In this document: positions 18,178 to 25,428 of the stretch, one piece after another | Numbering within the stretch: the stretch's first letter is position 1 | Layout: every line of letters begins with the position of its first letter | Origin: Clostridium_AI sp964409685 | Lineage (GTDB): Bacteria > Bacillota > Clostridia > Lachnospirales > Lachnospiraceae | Assembly (NCBI GenBank): GCA_964409685.1 | Contig: CAYPEJ010000001.1 | Location: 1 to 64,000, forward strand | Direction: 5' to 3' | Length of the DNA stretch: 64,000 nt | Made by a program: the position numbers and the translations under genes | The notes under the pieces: model-generated | Database searches by the model: none | What the model saw: the letters and a program-made list of their open reading frames with translations, nothing else | Told to the model about the DNA's origin: nothing

Positions 18178-18210
18178 AGTCTTGATTTTATAGGAATCAA
18201 GGCTTTTTTG
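18178..18210 (+). terminator. terminator after tRNA-Leu
   Basis: CTTGATT (18181-18187) pairs with AATCAAG (18195-18201), followed by GCTTTTTTG. Confidence 0.8.
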
Positions 18211-18401
18211 TGTCTGCAAATACTTTTGAAATTGGTGCTGAGTTGCGTATGATATTAGCTCTTAAATTACGGGATTTTGCGTGCGTATGTATTTCATGGT
18301 ATATTATATCTGATAAAAGATACTAATAACAATTATTGTGTACATAGGGATAATTATGGTGTAAAATTAGGATAGTCTAATATATGCAGAGGAGAAACAT
18401 T

Positions 18402-19244
18402 ATGATTAGAAAAAAGCAAAAGTGCATCATGTTTATTGATGAAACAGGAAATGCAGATGCTAAAGAAGAACCTTTTACACTGACAGGGGTAATATTTGAA
18501 TATAAATATGCTGTTAAAGAAGAGGGAAATTCACAACTTGAAGAAAAGCTCATGGAACTAAAAAAACAATGTTTTGGAAACTCGAATGTAGTTTTGCATC
18601 TTACTGACATAGCAAGAAGGAAAAAGGAATTTAAAGATATTAGTGAGGAACAGAGAAAAAAGTTCTATGATGAGTTACCTAACTTCTTAGCGAGCTTGGA
18701 TTTTACCATTATTTCGGTTACGGTTGACAAGCAGAAGTTAGAAAATTATTATACACCATCTAAAAATCCTTACATAGTTGCATTTACATATATACTACAA
18801 AACTTTTATTCATTTATTCATATTAATGATGTAGATTCAGCTCGAATTGTAATTGAAGCGAGAGATGATTCTAAAAATTTAGCAATACAAAAGTCTTTTT
18901 TTGATGTTTACAATACAGGAACAACGCATTTAAAATTAAATGAACATTTACAAAACAAGATAAAAGGGTTTATCATAGCCGAAAAAGGTGTTGGAAAATA
19001 TCAAAGTGGCTTAGAAATAGCAGATTTATTAACAAATCCGCTAAGTAGAGTGCGCAGAGGATTACTTGAGGTGAATCCAACTTTGGTTAATTATGGAAGT
19101 GAAAATTTAATATTTGCAGCTATAAAGGATAAAATTTATACACCGACAGATAACACTGATTTAAGAAATTGGGGATTTCAAAAGGTTCCGATTACTAAGA
19201 AAAAAAGAGAATGGATTAATAATTCAAATTGTGTATCAAATTAG
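18402..19244 (+). CDS. DUF3800 domain protein
   Basis: A 280-residue protein with the DUF3800 hallmarks: an early FIDETGN motif (strand with acidic residue, RNase H-like fold), HLTDIARRKKEF, IVIEARDD in the middle and YQSGLEIADLLTNPLSRV near the end. The acidic residues of these motifs resemble a metal-dependent nuclease site, although the activity of the family is not firmly established. The start at 18402 is preferred over 18384 because AGAGGAG lies 7 bp upstream. The gene is the only protein-coding cargo of the tRNA-Leu element, and this family is common in mobile and defence islands, so a role in phage or plasmid conflict is inferred. Confidence 0.82.
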   Translation: MIRKKQKCIMFIDETGNADAKEEPFTLTGVIFEYKYAVKEEGNSQLEEKLMELKKQCFGNSNVVLHLTDIARRKKEFKDISEEQRKKFYDELPNFLASLDFTIISVTVDKQKLENYYTPSKNPYIVAFTYILQNFYSFIHINDVDSARIVIEARDDSKNLAIQKSFFDVYNTGTTHLKLNEHLQNKIKGFIIAEKGVGKYQSGLEIADLLTNPLSRVRRGLLEVNPTLVNYGSENLIFAAIKDKIYTPTDNTDLRNWGFQKVPITKKKREWINNSNCVSN

Positions 19245-19285
19245 GATGAGTGAAATATAATAATTATGTAAATTTAAATTTATTC

Positions 19286-19314
19286 TTTACAAAAAAAGCA
19301 GATTATGTTATACT
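19286..19314 (+). promoter_or_regulatory. promoter of candidate small RNA
   Basis: TTTACA at 19286-19291, 17 bp, TATACT at 19309-19314. No open reading frame with a ribosome site follows; a structured region and a terminator do. Confidence 0.6.
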
Positions 19315-19320
19315 GCTTTT

Positions 19321-19438
19321 AGTAGTTTAAGGGTCGACGTGGTCGTTAAACAAGAATTAATTTAGGAGCTGGATATTTGGCTGCTGAATAGAAAGTGTTA
19401 CTTTTACTTATTAATTTAAGTTAGAGTAACACTTTTTT
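19321..19438 (+). ncRNA. candidate small RNA inside the tRNA-Leu element
   Basis: Downstream of a promoter the sequence contains GTTTAA (19325-19330) pairing with TTAAAC (19346-19351). It then has AAAGTGTTAC (19392-19401) pairing with GTAACACTTT (19425-19434) and a T-run, which makes a strong terminator. The transcript would be about 118 nt. The only coding potential is short and lacks a ribosome site. It could be an antitoxin or guide RNA for the DUF3800 protein, or merely the terminator of an old gene; no family was recognised. Confidence 0.5.
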
Positions 19439-19496
19439 ACATGCGAGAATTTTAGTTTGATTGTAAGATAAAATTATAGTTAAAAGATTTAGTCAT

Positions 19497-19561
19497 GCGC
19501 TAGACTAAGGATCTAGTCTGGGTTAACTGGGTACGGGTTCAAGTTCGTCGACTGCACTAAC
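19497..19561 (+). repeat. truncated tRNA-Leu copy (attR-like direct repeat)
   Basis: This is a 65-bp copy of tRNA-Leu from its anticodon arm to past the 3' end. The 5' acceptor strand and D-arm are missing, and CAAGTCCCGTCG has become CAAGTTCGTCG, so it cannot be a functional tRNA. Confidence 0.9.
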
Positions 19562-19677
19562 TTTTAGAAAGAGCTTTGATTTGCTGTGAATACAGTAGGT
19601 TGAAGCTTTTTTGTTGTTCCGATCCATTGTATAACAGCATTAACACCAATCAATTATACGCCAGTGTTATTGTGATA

Positions 19678-19712
19678 GAAAAAGAGTGCCTATTTGTTAC
19701 TAGACACTCTTA
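19678..19712 (-). terminator. terminator of the minus-strand agrC-agrD unit
   Basis: On the minus strand AAGAGTG (19712-19706) pairs with CACTCTT (19688-19682) and is followed by TTT. It lies just beyond the agrD stop. Confidence 0.7.
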
Positions 19713-19721
19713 AGGAGCATA

Positions 19722-19862
19722 TTAATGGCGTTGCTTTAGTTCTTGTACTGCTTTAGTTGGTAGCTTAGGTTGATGCATTACCCAAAAGCAAGCACTATTC
19801 ACATTTTGCTTGGTAAGTTGTTTAGCTGATTTAGTAATCATATTTTGTAATGGCTTGATCAT
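19722..19862 (-). CDS. AgrD-like cyclic lactone autoinducer precursor
   Basis: A 46-residue peptide. It has a basic amphipathic N-terminal part (MIKPLQNMITKSAKQ), a core with SACFWVMHQPKLP, and a charged tail ending KQRH. A cysteine followed by aromatic residues, and QPKxP after the core, are the marks of AgrD-type precursors that AgrB cuts and cyclises into a thiolactone signal. AAAGGAG lies 8 bp upstream of the ATG. It sits 55 bp downstream of the sensor-kinase gene on the same strand and before a terminator. No agrB is adjacent; the only one in the window is at 43419-43973. Confidence 0.85.
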   Translation of the reverse strand: MIKPLQNMITKSAKQLTKQNVNSACFWVMHQPKLPTKAVQELKQRH

Positions 19863-19917
19863 ATCTGCGTCTCCTTTCTGTATATGAAATTAGTGTCAAT
19901 AGTTACCCTTCATCTTT

Positions 19918-21270
19918 TTATAATTGTCGATGCTCTATTTCATCCAAGCTTTTATTCTGTATAAGTAGAATTTCTTTAACAGGGAAATATATGATTATGG
20001 ATACGCTTGTGTAATTTCTATTTTCAATGGAGGACTCAATAGTTTTAACTATGTTACCATGATATTTTCTTGTAATGTCCTCAATAATCCTTAGACCATA
20101 TCCATGATTTGCTTTGTCTGCTTTTGTAGTGTTATTGAATGATGTATGCAGAGGTGCATTGTTCATACATTCTATAGTATATCCGCCTTCCGAATACAGC
20201 ATTTGAAAATGTATGCGTCTATCATTTACTGGTAATTTAGAAGTACTTTCAATGGCATTGTTTAAGATGTTACCAATAAGAGAACAGGTGTCCATGCTTT
20301 TCATATACAGCTTATCCATGATGATGTGTACATCAAAGTCAATCTGTAATTGGATAGCCTTTCTATGTAAATCTCCTACTAAAATAGATAAAGCAGGGTC
20401 GGGAGTGTTATATATAGCATTTGGAACTTGTGTTTCCTCATATACCTGCGATATGTATTTTTCTAGATAGTCATATTCTTTATTCTTACAAAATACATAC
20501 ATGGTTCTGACATGACCAGCAACATCATGTCGTAATTTCGCCAGTTTATCCAAGGATTCCTGTGATCTCTTGTTGTTCTCTAGTTCGGATTTTATATACT
20601 TATACTGCCTGCTTCTGTTGCTTATTACAAAAAATACATATATGGTAAGCAAGATTAATAGTGACTGTATTCCTGCACAGATACCTAGAGCAACAGGACT
20701 ATGTTCTGCATTGATACTTTTGATTATAGCACTTGCAGGAAGTTCAAAAAAGACAGTAATCAGACCTAGAGGAATAATCTCCCAGTTATCTAATAGAGCT
20801 TTAACTAATGTACCATCTTTTCTAAAATAGACTAATTGACAAACAACAAATAATAGTATCTTAGCTATCAAAGTACAGATGATTGATAAAGTAGTTGGTG
20901 TTGTATAGATAGTAGTAGATTCTTGAAGTACAAAAGTAGAAAAACCAAGAACAATTAATTCAGTAAGGATTGTGATACCAAAGAACACAGAAACCCAAAC
21001 CAGCTTTTTTGATGTTTTACCTTCGTACAAAAGTAATGTACAAGTTAGTATATACAGAACTAACCCCACACTAGAAACAGTATTTAAAATGTCATTATGT
21101 AAGTTACCTATAAACAATTGCTTGATAAGTGTAATTCCATAATATCCTAGAAATGTAAATAGATAAGTATGTCTATACTTAGTATATTTGTACCCTAACT
21201 GTTTCATACAAGTAGCCCACAGATAAGGTTCTAATGGATACACAAGCAAGCATAATATGATTAAGTTCAT
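19918..21270 (-). CDS. AgrC-like sensor histidine kinase (GHKL)
   Basis: A 450-residue membrane sensor kinase. The first ~220 residues form six or seven hydrophobic segments, as in AgrC receptors for cyclic peptides. The phospho-acceptor box is LRHDVAGH, followed by a GHKL ATPase with GNILNNAIEST (N-box) and NHGYGLRIIEDI (G-box). AAGGAGG lies 8 bp before the ATG. The adjacent AgrD peptide is its likely ligand. There is no response regulator next to it, so the partner must be encoded elsewhere, possibly one of the LytTR proteins at 41823 or 44178. Confidence 0.88.
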   Translation of the reverse strand: MNLIILCLLVYPLEPYLWATCMKQLGYKYTKYRHTYLFTFLGYYGITLIKQLFIGNLHNDILNTVSSVGLVLYILTCTLLLYEGKTSKKLVWVSVFFGITILTELIVLGFSTFVLQESTTIYTTPTTLSIICTLIAKILLFVVCQLVYFRKDGTLVKALLDNWEIIPLGLITVFFELPASAIIKSINAEHSPVALGICAGIQSLLILLTIYVFFVISNRSRQYKYIKSELENNKRSQESLDKLAKLRHDVAGHVRTMYVFCKNKEYDYLEKYISQVYEETQVPNAIYNTPDPALSILVGDLHRKAIQLQIDFDVHIIMDKLYMKSMDTCSLIGNILNNAIESTSKLPVNDRRIHFQMLYSEGGYTIECMNNAPLHTSFNNTTKADKANHGYGLRIIEDITRKYHGNIVKTIESSIENRNYTSVSIIIYFPVKEILLIQNKSLDEIEHRQL

Positions 21271-21313
21271 ACTCTAGTCCTCCTTAAAATTTATAGCTCT
21301 ATTAGTCACCTAT

Positions 21314-21341
21314 ATTATATCATAATTACATTGTTTGACAA
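21314..21341 (-). promoter_or_regulatory. promoter of agrC-agrD
   Basis: Read on the minus strand: TTGTCA (21341-21336), 16 bp, TATAAT (21319-21314), 43 bp upstream of the kinase start. Confidence 0.7.
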
Positions 21342-21453
21342 GATTTTGTATAGATGATGCTGATTTTACAACGAAATGTATACCAATGTATTTTCTTTGA
21401 ATATGTAAAACTGAGAAAAATATTACTGCTAAAAAGTAGCAGGAAATGACGTC

Positions 21454-21482
21454 TTGCATTTTTTGTAAAAGTTCGTTATGAT
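21454..21482 (+). promoter_or_regulatory. promoter of mgsA
   Basis: TTGCAT at 21454-21459, 17 bp, TATGAT at 21477-21482, 60 bp before mgsA. Confidence 0.65.
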
Positions 21483-21542
21483 AGTACGAAATATAGAAGT
21501 ATTGACTAGTTATAAAATGACATAAGAAATGAGGTTTCTAAT

Positions 21543-22013
21543 ATGCAAGATGAATATATTTCCTTTACAATTGGGAAAAAGAAAAATATCGCATTAATTG
21601 CACATGACAATATGAAATCGGCACTGATTGAATGGTGCGAGGAAAATAAGGAAATTTTAGCAGGTCATTTTTTATGCGGAACAGGGACAACTGCTCGCAT
21701 GATTACAGACAGAACAGGACTTCCAGTTAAGGGATACAATAGTGGTCCTCTTGGTGGTGACCAGCAGATTGGCGCAAAAATCGTAGAAGGAAGAGTAGAT
21801 TTCTGCATTTTTTTCTCAGATCCACTTACGGCACAGCCACACGATCCAGATGTAAAGGCACTGACTAGAATCGCACAGGTATATGATATTCCAATTGCGA
21901 ATAACCGTGCAACAGCAGACTTTATGCTTCATTCTGTATTTATGGATAAGGAATATGAACACAAGGTGATTAATTTCCATAAAAATGTGGTGGATCGTGC
22001 AGAATCTTTGTAA
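21543..22013 (+). CDS. mgsA: methylglyoxal synthase
   Basis: A 156-residue enzyme converting dihydroxyacetone phosphate to methylglyoxal and phosphate, a bypass used when sugar phosphates accumulate. The signature parts are all present: ALIAHDNMK, CGTGTTARMI (phosphate loop), SGPLGGDQQIG, FFSDPLTAQPHDPDVKAL with the catalytic aspartate and histidine, and NNRATADFML. Its length is normal. It stands immediately upstream of a sugar transporter and nagA but has its own promoter and terminator. Confidence 0.95.
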   Translation: MQDEYISFTIGKKKNIALIAHDNMKSALIEWCEENKEILAGHFLCGTGTTARMITDRTGLPVKGYNSGPLGGDQQIGAKIVEGRVDFCIFFSDPLTAQPHDPDVKALTRIAQVYDIPIANNRATADFMLHSVFMDKEYEHKVINFHKNVVDRAESL

Positions 22014-22027
22014 TTTAAAATAGGTAA

Positions 22028-22070
22028 GAAGGAGTTATGGCTTGGTTTCGTTTTGCCATAACTCTTTTTT
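22028..22070 (+). terminator. terminator after mgsA
   Basis: GAGTTATGGC (22032-22041) pairs with GCCATAACTC (22055-22064), followed by a run of six Ts. Confidence 0.88.
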
Positions 22071-22071
22071 G

Positions 22072-22091
22072 ATTCATAGGAAATTCCGCTT
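22072..22091 (+). repeat. 20-bp dispersed repeat, copy 1
   Basis: ATTCATAGGAAATTCCGCTT occurs here directly after a terminator and again at 56541-56560, also directly after a terminator. The core GGAAATTCC is palindromic. Confidence 0.8.
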
Positions 22092-22231
22092 CTAATAGCG
22101 AAGCATAATAATCACTTGTATACAAGATTGTTAATTTCCAAACATTACATCTATAAAAATCCCAATATAAGGAACATAAAAATGGAAAATGTTTGAATTT
22201 CTTTAATAGAAGAATATAAAGTCTTTGTGCA

Positions 22232-22317
22232 TGTTCGACAAAAAACGACATTATTTTTATATAGTTTAATGAAAAAACAAATAACACATTGACGATTTTT
22301 GTCGATTAGTGTATATT
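22232..22317 (+). promoter_or_regulatory. promoter and candidate operator of the GPH transporter
   Basis: The promoter is TTGACG (22289-22294), 17 bp, TATATT (22312-22317). Two inverted copies of a 12-bp motif flank it: CGACAAAAAACG near 22233-22244 and CGATTTTTGTCG at 22293-22304, the latter overlapping the -35 box and spacer. The pair may be a repressor site; the factor is unknown. Confidence 0.5.
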
Positions 22318-22361
22318 GTTAAAGCACTAACTATTTGCGACATAATTAAGGAGGATTTGTT

Positions 22362-23750
22362 GTGGAAAACAAAAAAATGAAACCATTTGGTTTTCAAGAC
22401 AAGTTTTCATACATGATGGGTAACGTAGGGTGTGACCTTATGTTTTTCCTTTCAAGTATGTATTTATTAAAATTCTATACTGACGTTATGGGTGTATCCG
22501 CTGGTATCGTTGGTACTATGATGATGATATCTAGATTCGTAGATGCTTTTACAGACGTAACAATGGGTCAAATCGTTGACCGTGCACCTACAAAGGCAAA
22601 AGGTAAATTTGCTCCATTTATTCGTTTAGTAGCTGGACCAGTTGCTTTAGCATCATTCTTAATGTATGCTGCTTGGTTCCAAGACATGAACATGACATTC
22701 AAGATTGTATGGATGTTCGGAACTTATTTATTATGGGGTAGTGTATTCTACACTGCAATTAACATTCCTTATGGATCTATGGCATCTGCTATTACAGATT
22801 CCCCAAAAGAACGTGCAGAATTATCTAAGTGGAGAACAATTGGAACTCAAGTTGTTGTTATTTTAACATCTGTAGTTCTACCAACATTCATTTACTATAC
22901 AAATGATGCAGGACAATCTATTCTTTCTGATTCAAGATTAGTTGTAGCATCAGCAGTGTTCTCTGTTTGTGCTGTAATTGCGTTCATGATTTGTTACCAT
23001 ATGACAACAGAACGTATTAAATTTGAAGCAAAAACAGAAAAATTTGATTTAGTTGGATTATTAAAAAGCTTAGCAACAAACAAAGCATTAATTGGTATGG
23101 TTGCGGTTTCCATTATAAGTTTATTAGGACAAATGTGTTACTCTAACATGCAATCTTATATTTATCCAAACTACTTTGGTAATCCAGGTGCTATTTCTAT
23201 GACTAACCTTATCGGGGTTGTTATGACATTAGCGATTTCCGTAGTTATCGTACAATTATCTGATAAATTCGGACGTAAAAACCTTGCAGTGTTTTCTGCA
23301 GCGATTCAAGCAGTTTCATATATCGCATTATACTTCATTCAAACAGATAATATCTGGGTATGGACAGTTTTCTTTGAAATTGGTTTTATCGGTAGTGCTG
23401 TATTCAATTTAATCACATGGGCTATGCTTGCAGATGTTATTGATGATACAGAAGTAGTTCAAGGTCAACGTGCAGATGGTACAATTTACTCCGTATATTC
23501 TTTTGCTAGAAAATGTGGACAAGGTTTCTCTTCTGGTTTAGCAGGTTTTCTTCTTTCTCTTATTGGTTATACAAAAGCAACAGCTTATGAACCAGCAGTA
23601 GTAGAAAAGATTTACGACATTACTTGTATTGCACCAGGAATTTGCTTCGTGGTTCTTACTGTAGCTACTATCGTTTTATATCCATTAAGCAAGAAACGTG
23701 TTGAGGCAAATACAGAAGAACTTAGAAGACGTCGTGCAGCTCAACAATAA
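22362..23750 (+). CDS. GPH-family sugar:cation symporter
   Basis: A 462-residue twelve-helix transporter of the glycoside-pentoside-hexuronide family in the major facilitator superfamily. The family signature lies near the start: FQDKFSYMMGNVGCDLMF, then DAFTDVTMGQIVDRAPTKAKGKFAPFI, which contains the conserved D-x-x-x-D/G region after helix 2. It starts at GTG, with AAGGAGG 7 bp upstream. Proteins of this family import oligosaccharides or glycosides with Na+ or H+. The following nagA suggests an N-acetylglucosamine-containing or related substrate, but the two have separate promoters. Confidence 0.9.
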   Translation: MENKKMKPFGFQDKFSYMMGNVGCDLMFFLSSMYLLKFYTDVMGVSAGIVGTMMMISRFVDAFTDVTMGQIVDRAPTKAKGKFAPFIRLVAGPVALASFLMYAAWFQDMNMTFKIVWMFGTYLLWGSVFYTAINIPYGSMASAITDSPKERAELSKWRTIGTQVVVILTSVVLPTFIYYTNDAGQSILSDSRLVVASAVFSVCAVIAFMICYHMTTERIKFEAKTEKFDLVGLLKSLATNKALIGMVAVSIISLLGQMCYSNMQSYIYPNYFGNPGAISMTNLIGVVMTLAISVVIVQLSDKFGRKNLAVFSAAIQAVSYIALYFIQTDNIWVWTVFFEIGFIGSAVFNLITWAMLADVIDDTEVVQGQRADGTIYSVYSFARKCGQGFSSGLAGFLLSLIGYTKATAYEPAVVEKIYDITCIAPGICFVVLTVATIVLYPLSKKRVEANTEELRRRRAAQQ

Positions 23751-23823
23751 TTCAGTATTGAATAGATTGAGTAGACTTATTCAAAATTTTATAGAAGGGG
23801 TTCCCCCTACTAAGTGATTATAA

Positions 23824-23912
23824 AAGTACCTCTTAGGTAGATATGAGCAAGTATGCTCAGAGCAGATGTGCTCAGGGCAAATAGCCAATCTACTTAAGGG
23901 GTATTTTTATTT
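23824..23912 (+). terminator. multibranched terminator-like structure
   Basis: A long outer stem (23826-23842 with 23888-23904, some G-T pairs) encloses three tandem mini-hairpins: GAGCA-AGTA-TGCTC, GAGCA-GATG-TGCTC and GGGC-AAATA-GCC. A T-rich tract follows the outer stem. It lies after the transporter gene and probably terminates it; the cloverleaf-like fold is unusual for a simple terminator. Confidence 0.6.
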
Positions 23913-23987
23913 GCAGAATAATAGTTATAATTATGTAGAGGAAGTAATGTTGTTGAAAAATGAAAGTATTTAAGGAGATAAGGGATT

Positions 23988-25196
23988 ATGATTCTTAAAA
24001 ATATACTTATATATGGGGAAAATGAGACATTTCGCGCAGGAGGTATTTGTGTGAGAAATGGTGTGATTGAGAAAATTGTCTATGGAGATGATTGGGATAC
24101 TATACAAACGGATGAAGGTGAAGAAGTAAAAGATGGGCAAGGCTACTATTGTATTCCGGGAATGATTGATTTGCATTTTCATGGATGCAAAGGGTACGAT
24201 GTATGTGATGGAACGAGAGAGGCGATTCGGGAGATTGCCAGATATGAAGCTTCTATAGGAGTTACCGCTATTGCCCCTGCAACTATGACTTTGCCTGTGG
24301 AGGAATTGGAACATATTTTGAGAACGATGGCAGAGTATCGAGAAGAACAGCTTGCTGGAAAGGAGGATGATTCTGCAGATTTAGTGGGGATTAATATGGA
24401 AGGGCCATTTATCAGCAAAGAAAAAAAGGGAGCACAAAATGAAGCATATATCAGACCGTTTGATATGGGGATATATCGTCGATTTCAAGAGGCAGCGAAG
24501 GGGCTTGTAAAGTTTATTGGAATTGCGCCAGAGGTGGCGAATGGGACGGAGTTTATTGAGGAAGTGAAGAAGGAAGTGACGGTTGCATTGGCACATACAA
24601 ATGCAGATTATGAGACAGCGAAGAAGGCATTTGATGCAGGAGCGAAGCACGCAGTACATCTGTATAATGGCATGCCAACGTTTACACACAGAGAGCCTGG
24701 TGTTGTTGGTGCAGTGGTTGATAGTCCGTGGGTTAGTGTGGAGTTGATATGTGATGGGGTTCATATTCATCCAGCGACTGTTCGTGCAACATTTTCTATG
24801 ATGGGGAAAGAACGTATGATATTGATTAGTGATAGTATACGGGCAACGGGGATGCCAGACGGAACCTATGAGCTTGGCGGATTGGATGTTAAAGTGAGCG
24901 GAAATCGTGCAACACTTGTTTCTGACGGTGCTTTGGCGGGTTCTATTACCTCGTTGCCAGATTGTGTACGTTATGCGGTGAAGGAAATGAATGTGTCATT
25001 AGAAACTGCCATTGCTTGTGCGACAAGTCACCCAGCCAAAAGTTTAGGAATTGAAAATGAGTATGGAGTGATTGCAGAAGGAAGACGAGGAGATCTTGTG
25101 TTGTGGGATCAGGACTTGAATTTGATTCAAGTATATAAGGCGGGGAATGAATTAATCTCCAATAAGTCATGTCTTAGTTATAGTCAATTCCTATAA
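23988..25196 (+). CDS. nagA: N-acetylglucosamine-6-phosphate deacetylase
   Basis: A 402-residue amidohydrolase removing acetate from GlcNAc-6-phosphate, the first committed step of amino-sugar catabolism and of cell-wall recycling. Metal and catalytic residues are visible in GMIDLHFHG, NMEGPFIS (metal Glu), LAHTNADY (His), HAVHLYNGM (His) and LISDSIRATG (catalytic Asp). The length is standard. The ribosome site is AAGGAG. The usual partner nagB is not in this window. Confidence 0.94.
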   Translation: MILKNILIYGENETFRAGGICVRNGVIEKIVYGDDWDTIQTDEGEEVKDGQGYYCIPGMIDLHFHGCKGYDVCDGTREAIREIARYEASIGVTAIAPATMTLPVEELEHILRTMAEYREEQLAGKEDDSADLVGINMEGPFISKEKKGAQNEAYIRPFDMGIYRRFQEAAKGLVKFIGIAPEVANGTEFIEEVKKEVTVALAHTNADYETAKKAFDAGAKHAVHLYNGMPTFTHREPGVVGAVVDSPWVSVELICDGVHIHPATVRATFSMMGKERMILISDSIRATGMPDGTYELGGLDVKVSGNRATLVSDGALAGSITSLPDCVRYAVKEMNVSLETAIACATSHPAKSLGIENEYGVIAEGRRGDLVLWDQDLNLIQVYKAGNELISNKSCLSYSQFL

Positions 25197-25340
25197 CTAT
25201 TAAAAGGAATTAGATATTATACAAATTTAGTAGGATATGTTATCATCATTTCATACTAAACAGATAGGAAAAGTACAACAAAATCCAATCAAGGAGTATC
25301 TTTACCTATTAACCATTAGACAGATAGATCAAACAGATAA

Positions 25341-25410
25341 GATGCTGTAGCCGTTGGAATGGCATAGGTTTGCAAAACTGAAGTTGACGGTTCGAATCCG
25401 TCCAGTATCA
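25341..25410 (+). tRNA. atypical tRNA-Cys-like (GCA) directly upstream of cooS
   Basis: The 70-nt sequence folds as a tRNA. The acceptor GATGCTG (25341-25347) pairs with CAGTATC (25403-25409). A 4-bp D-stem encloses a very short 6-nt loop. The anticodon loop is TTGCAAA (anticodon GCA). There is a 4-nt variable loop and a perfect T-arm GACGG-TTCGAAT-CCGTC. Departures from a normal tRNA-Cys are the discriminator A (Cys normally has U), an A-G mismatch in the anticodon stem, T at position 14 and the short D-loop. CCA is not encoded. It ends 18 bp before the cooS start codon and 2 bp before the ribosome binding site, so it is probably on the same transcript. Confidence 0.75.
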
Positions 25411-25428
25411 TTAAGGAGGAGATTGAAA

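Larger units (their letters stand above)
18104..19561 (+). mobile_element. 1.4-kb integrated element remnant in tRNA-Leu
   Basis: The 3' 66 bp of tRNA-Leu (18104-18169) recur as a near-identical 65-bp direct repeat at 19497-19561, differing by one deletion and one substitution in the T-arm. The 1.3 kb between holds one DUF3800 gene and a candidate small RNA, but no integrase. This is the structure left when a tRNA-targeting integrative element inserts, restores the tRNA at one end and leaves a partial copy at the other. The element is either decayed or a satellite mobilised by another element's integrase. Confidence 0.75.

Noticed and set aside
20213..20830. Plus-strand frames opposite the AgrC-like kinase
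   Set aside because: They are shadows of the well-supported minus-strand kinase gene.
25354..25428. N-terminal extension of cooS from ATG 25354
   Set aside because: It lies inside the tRNA-like gene; the ATG at 25429 has a perfect ribosome site.
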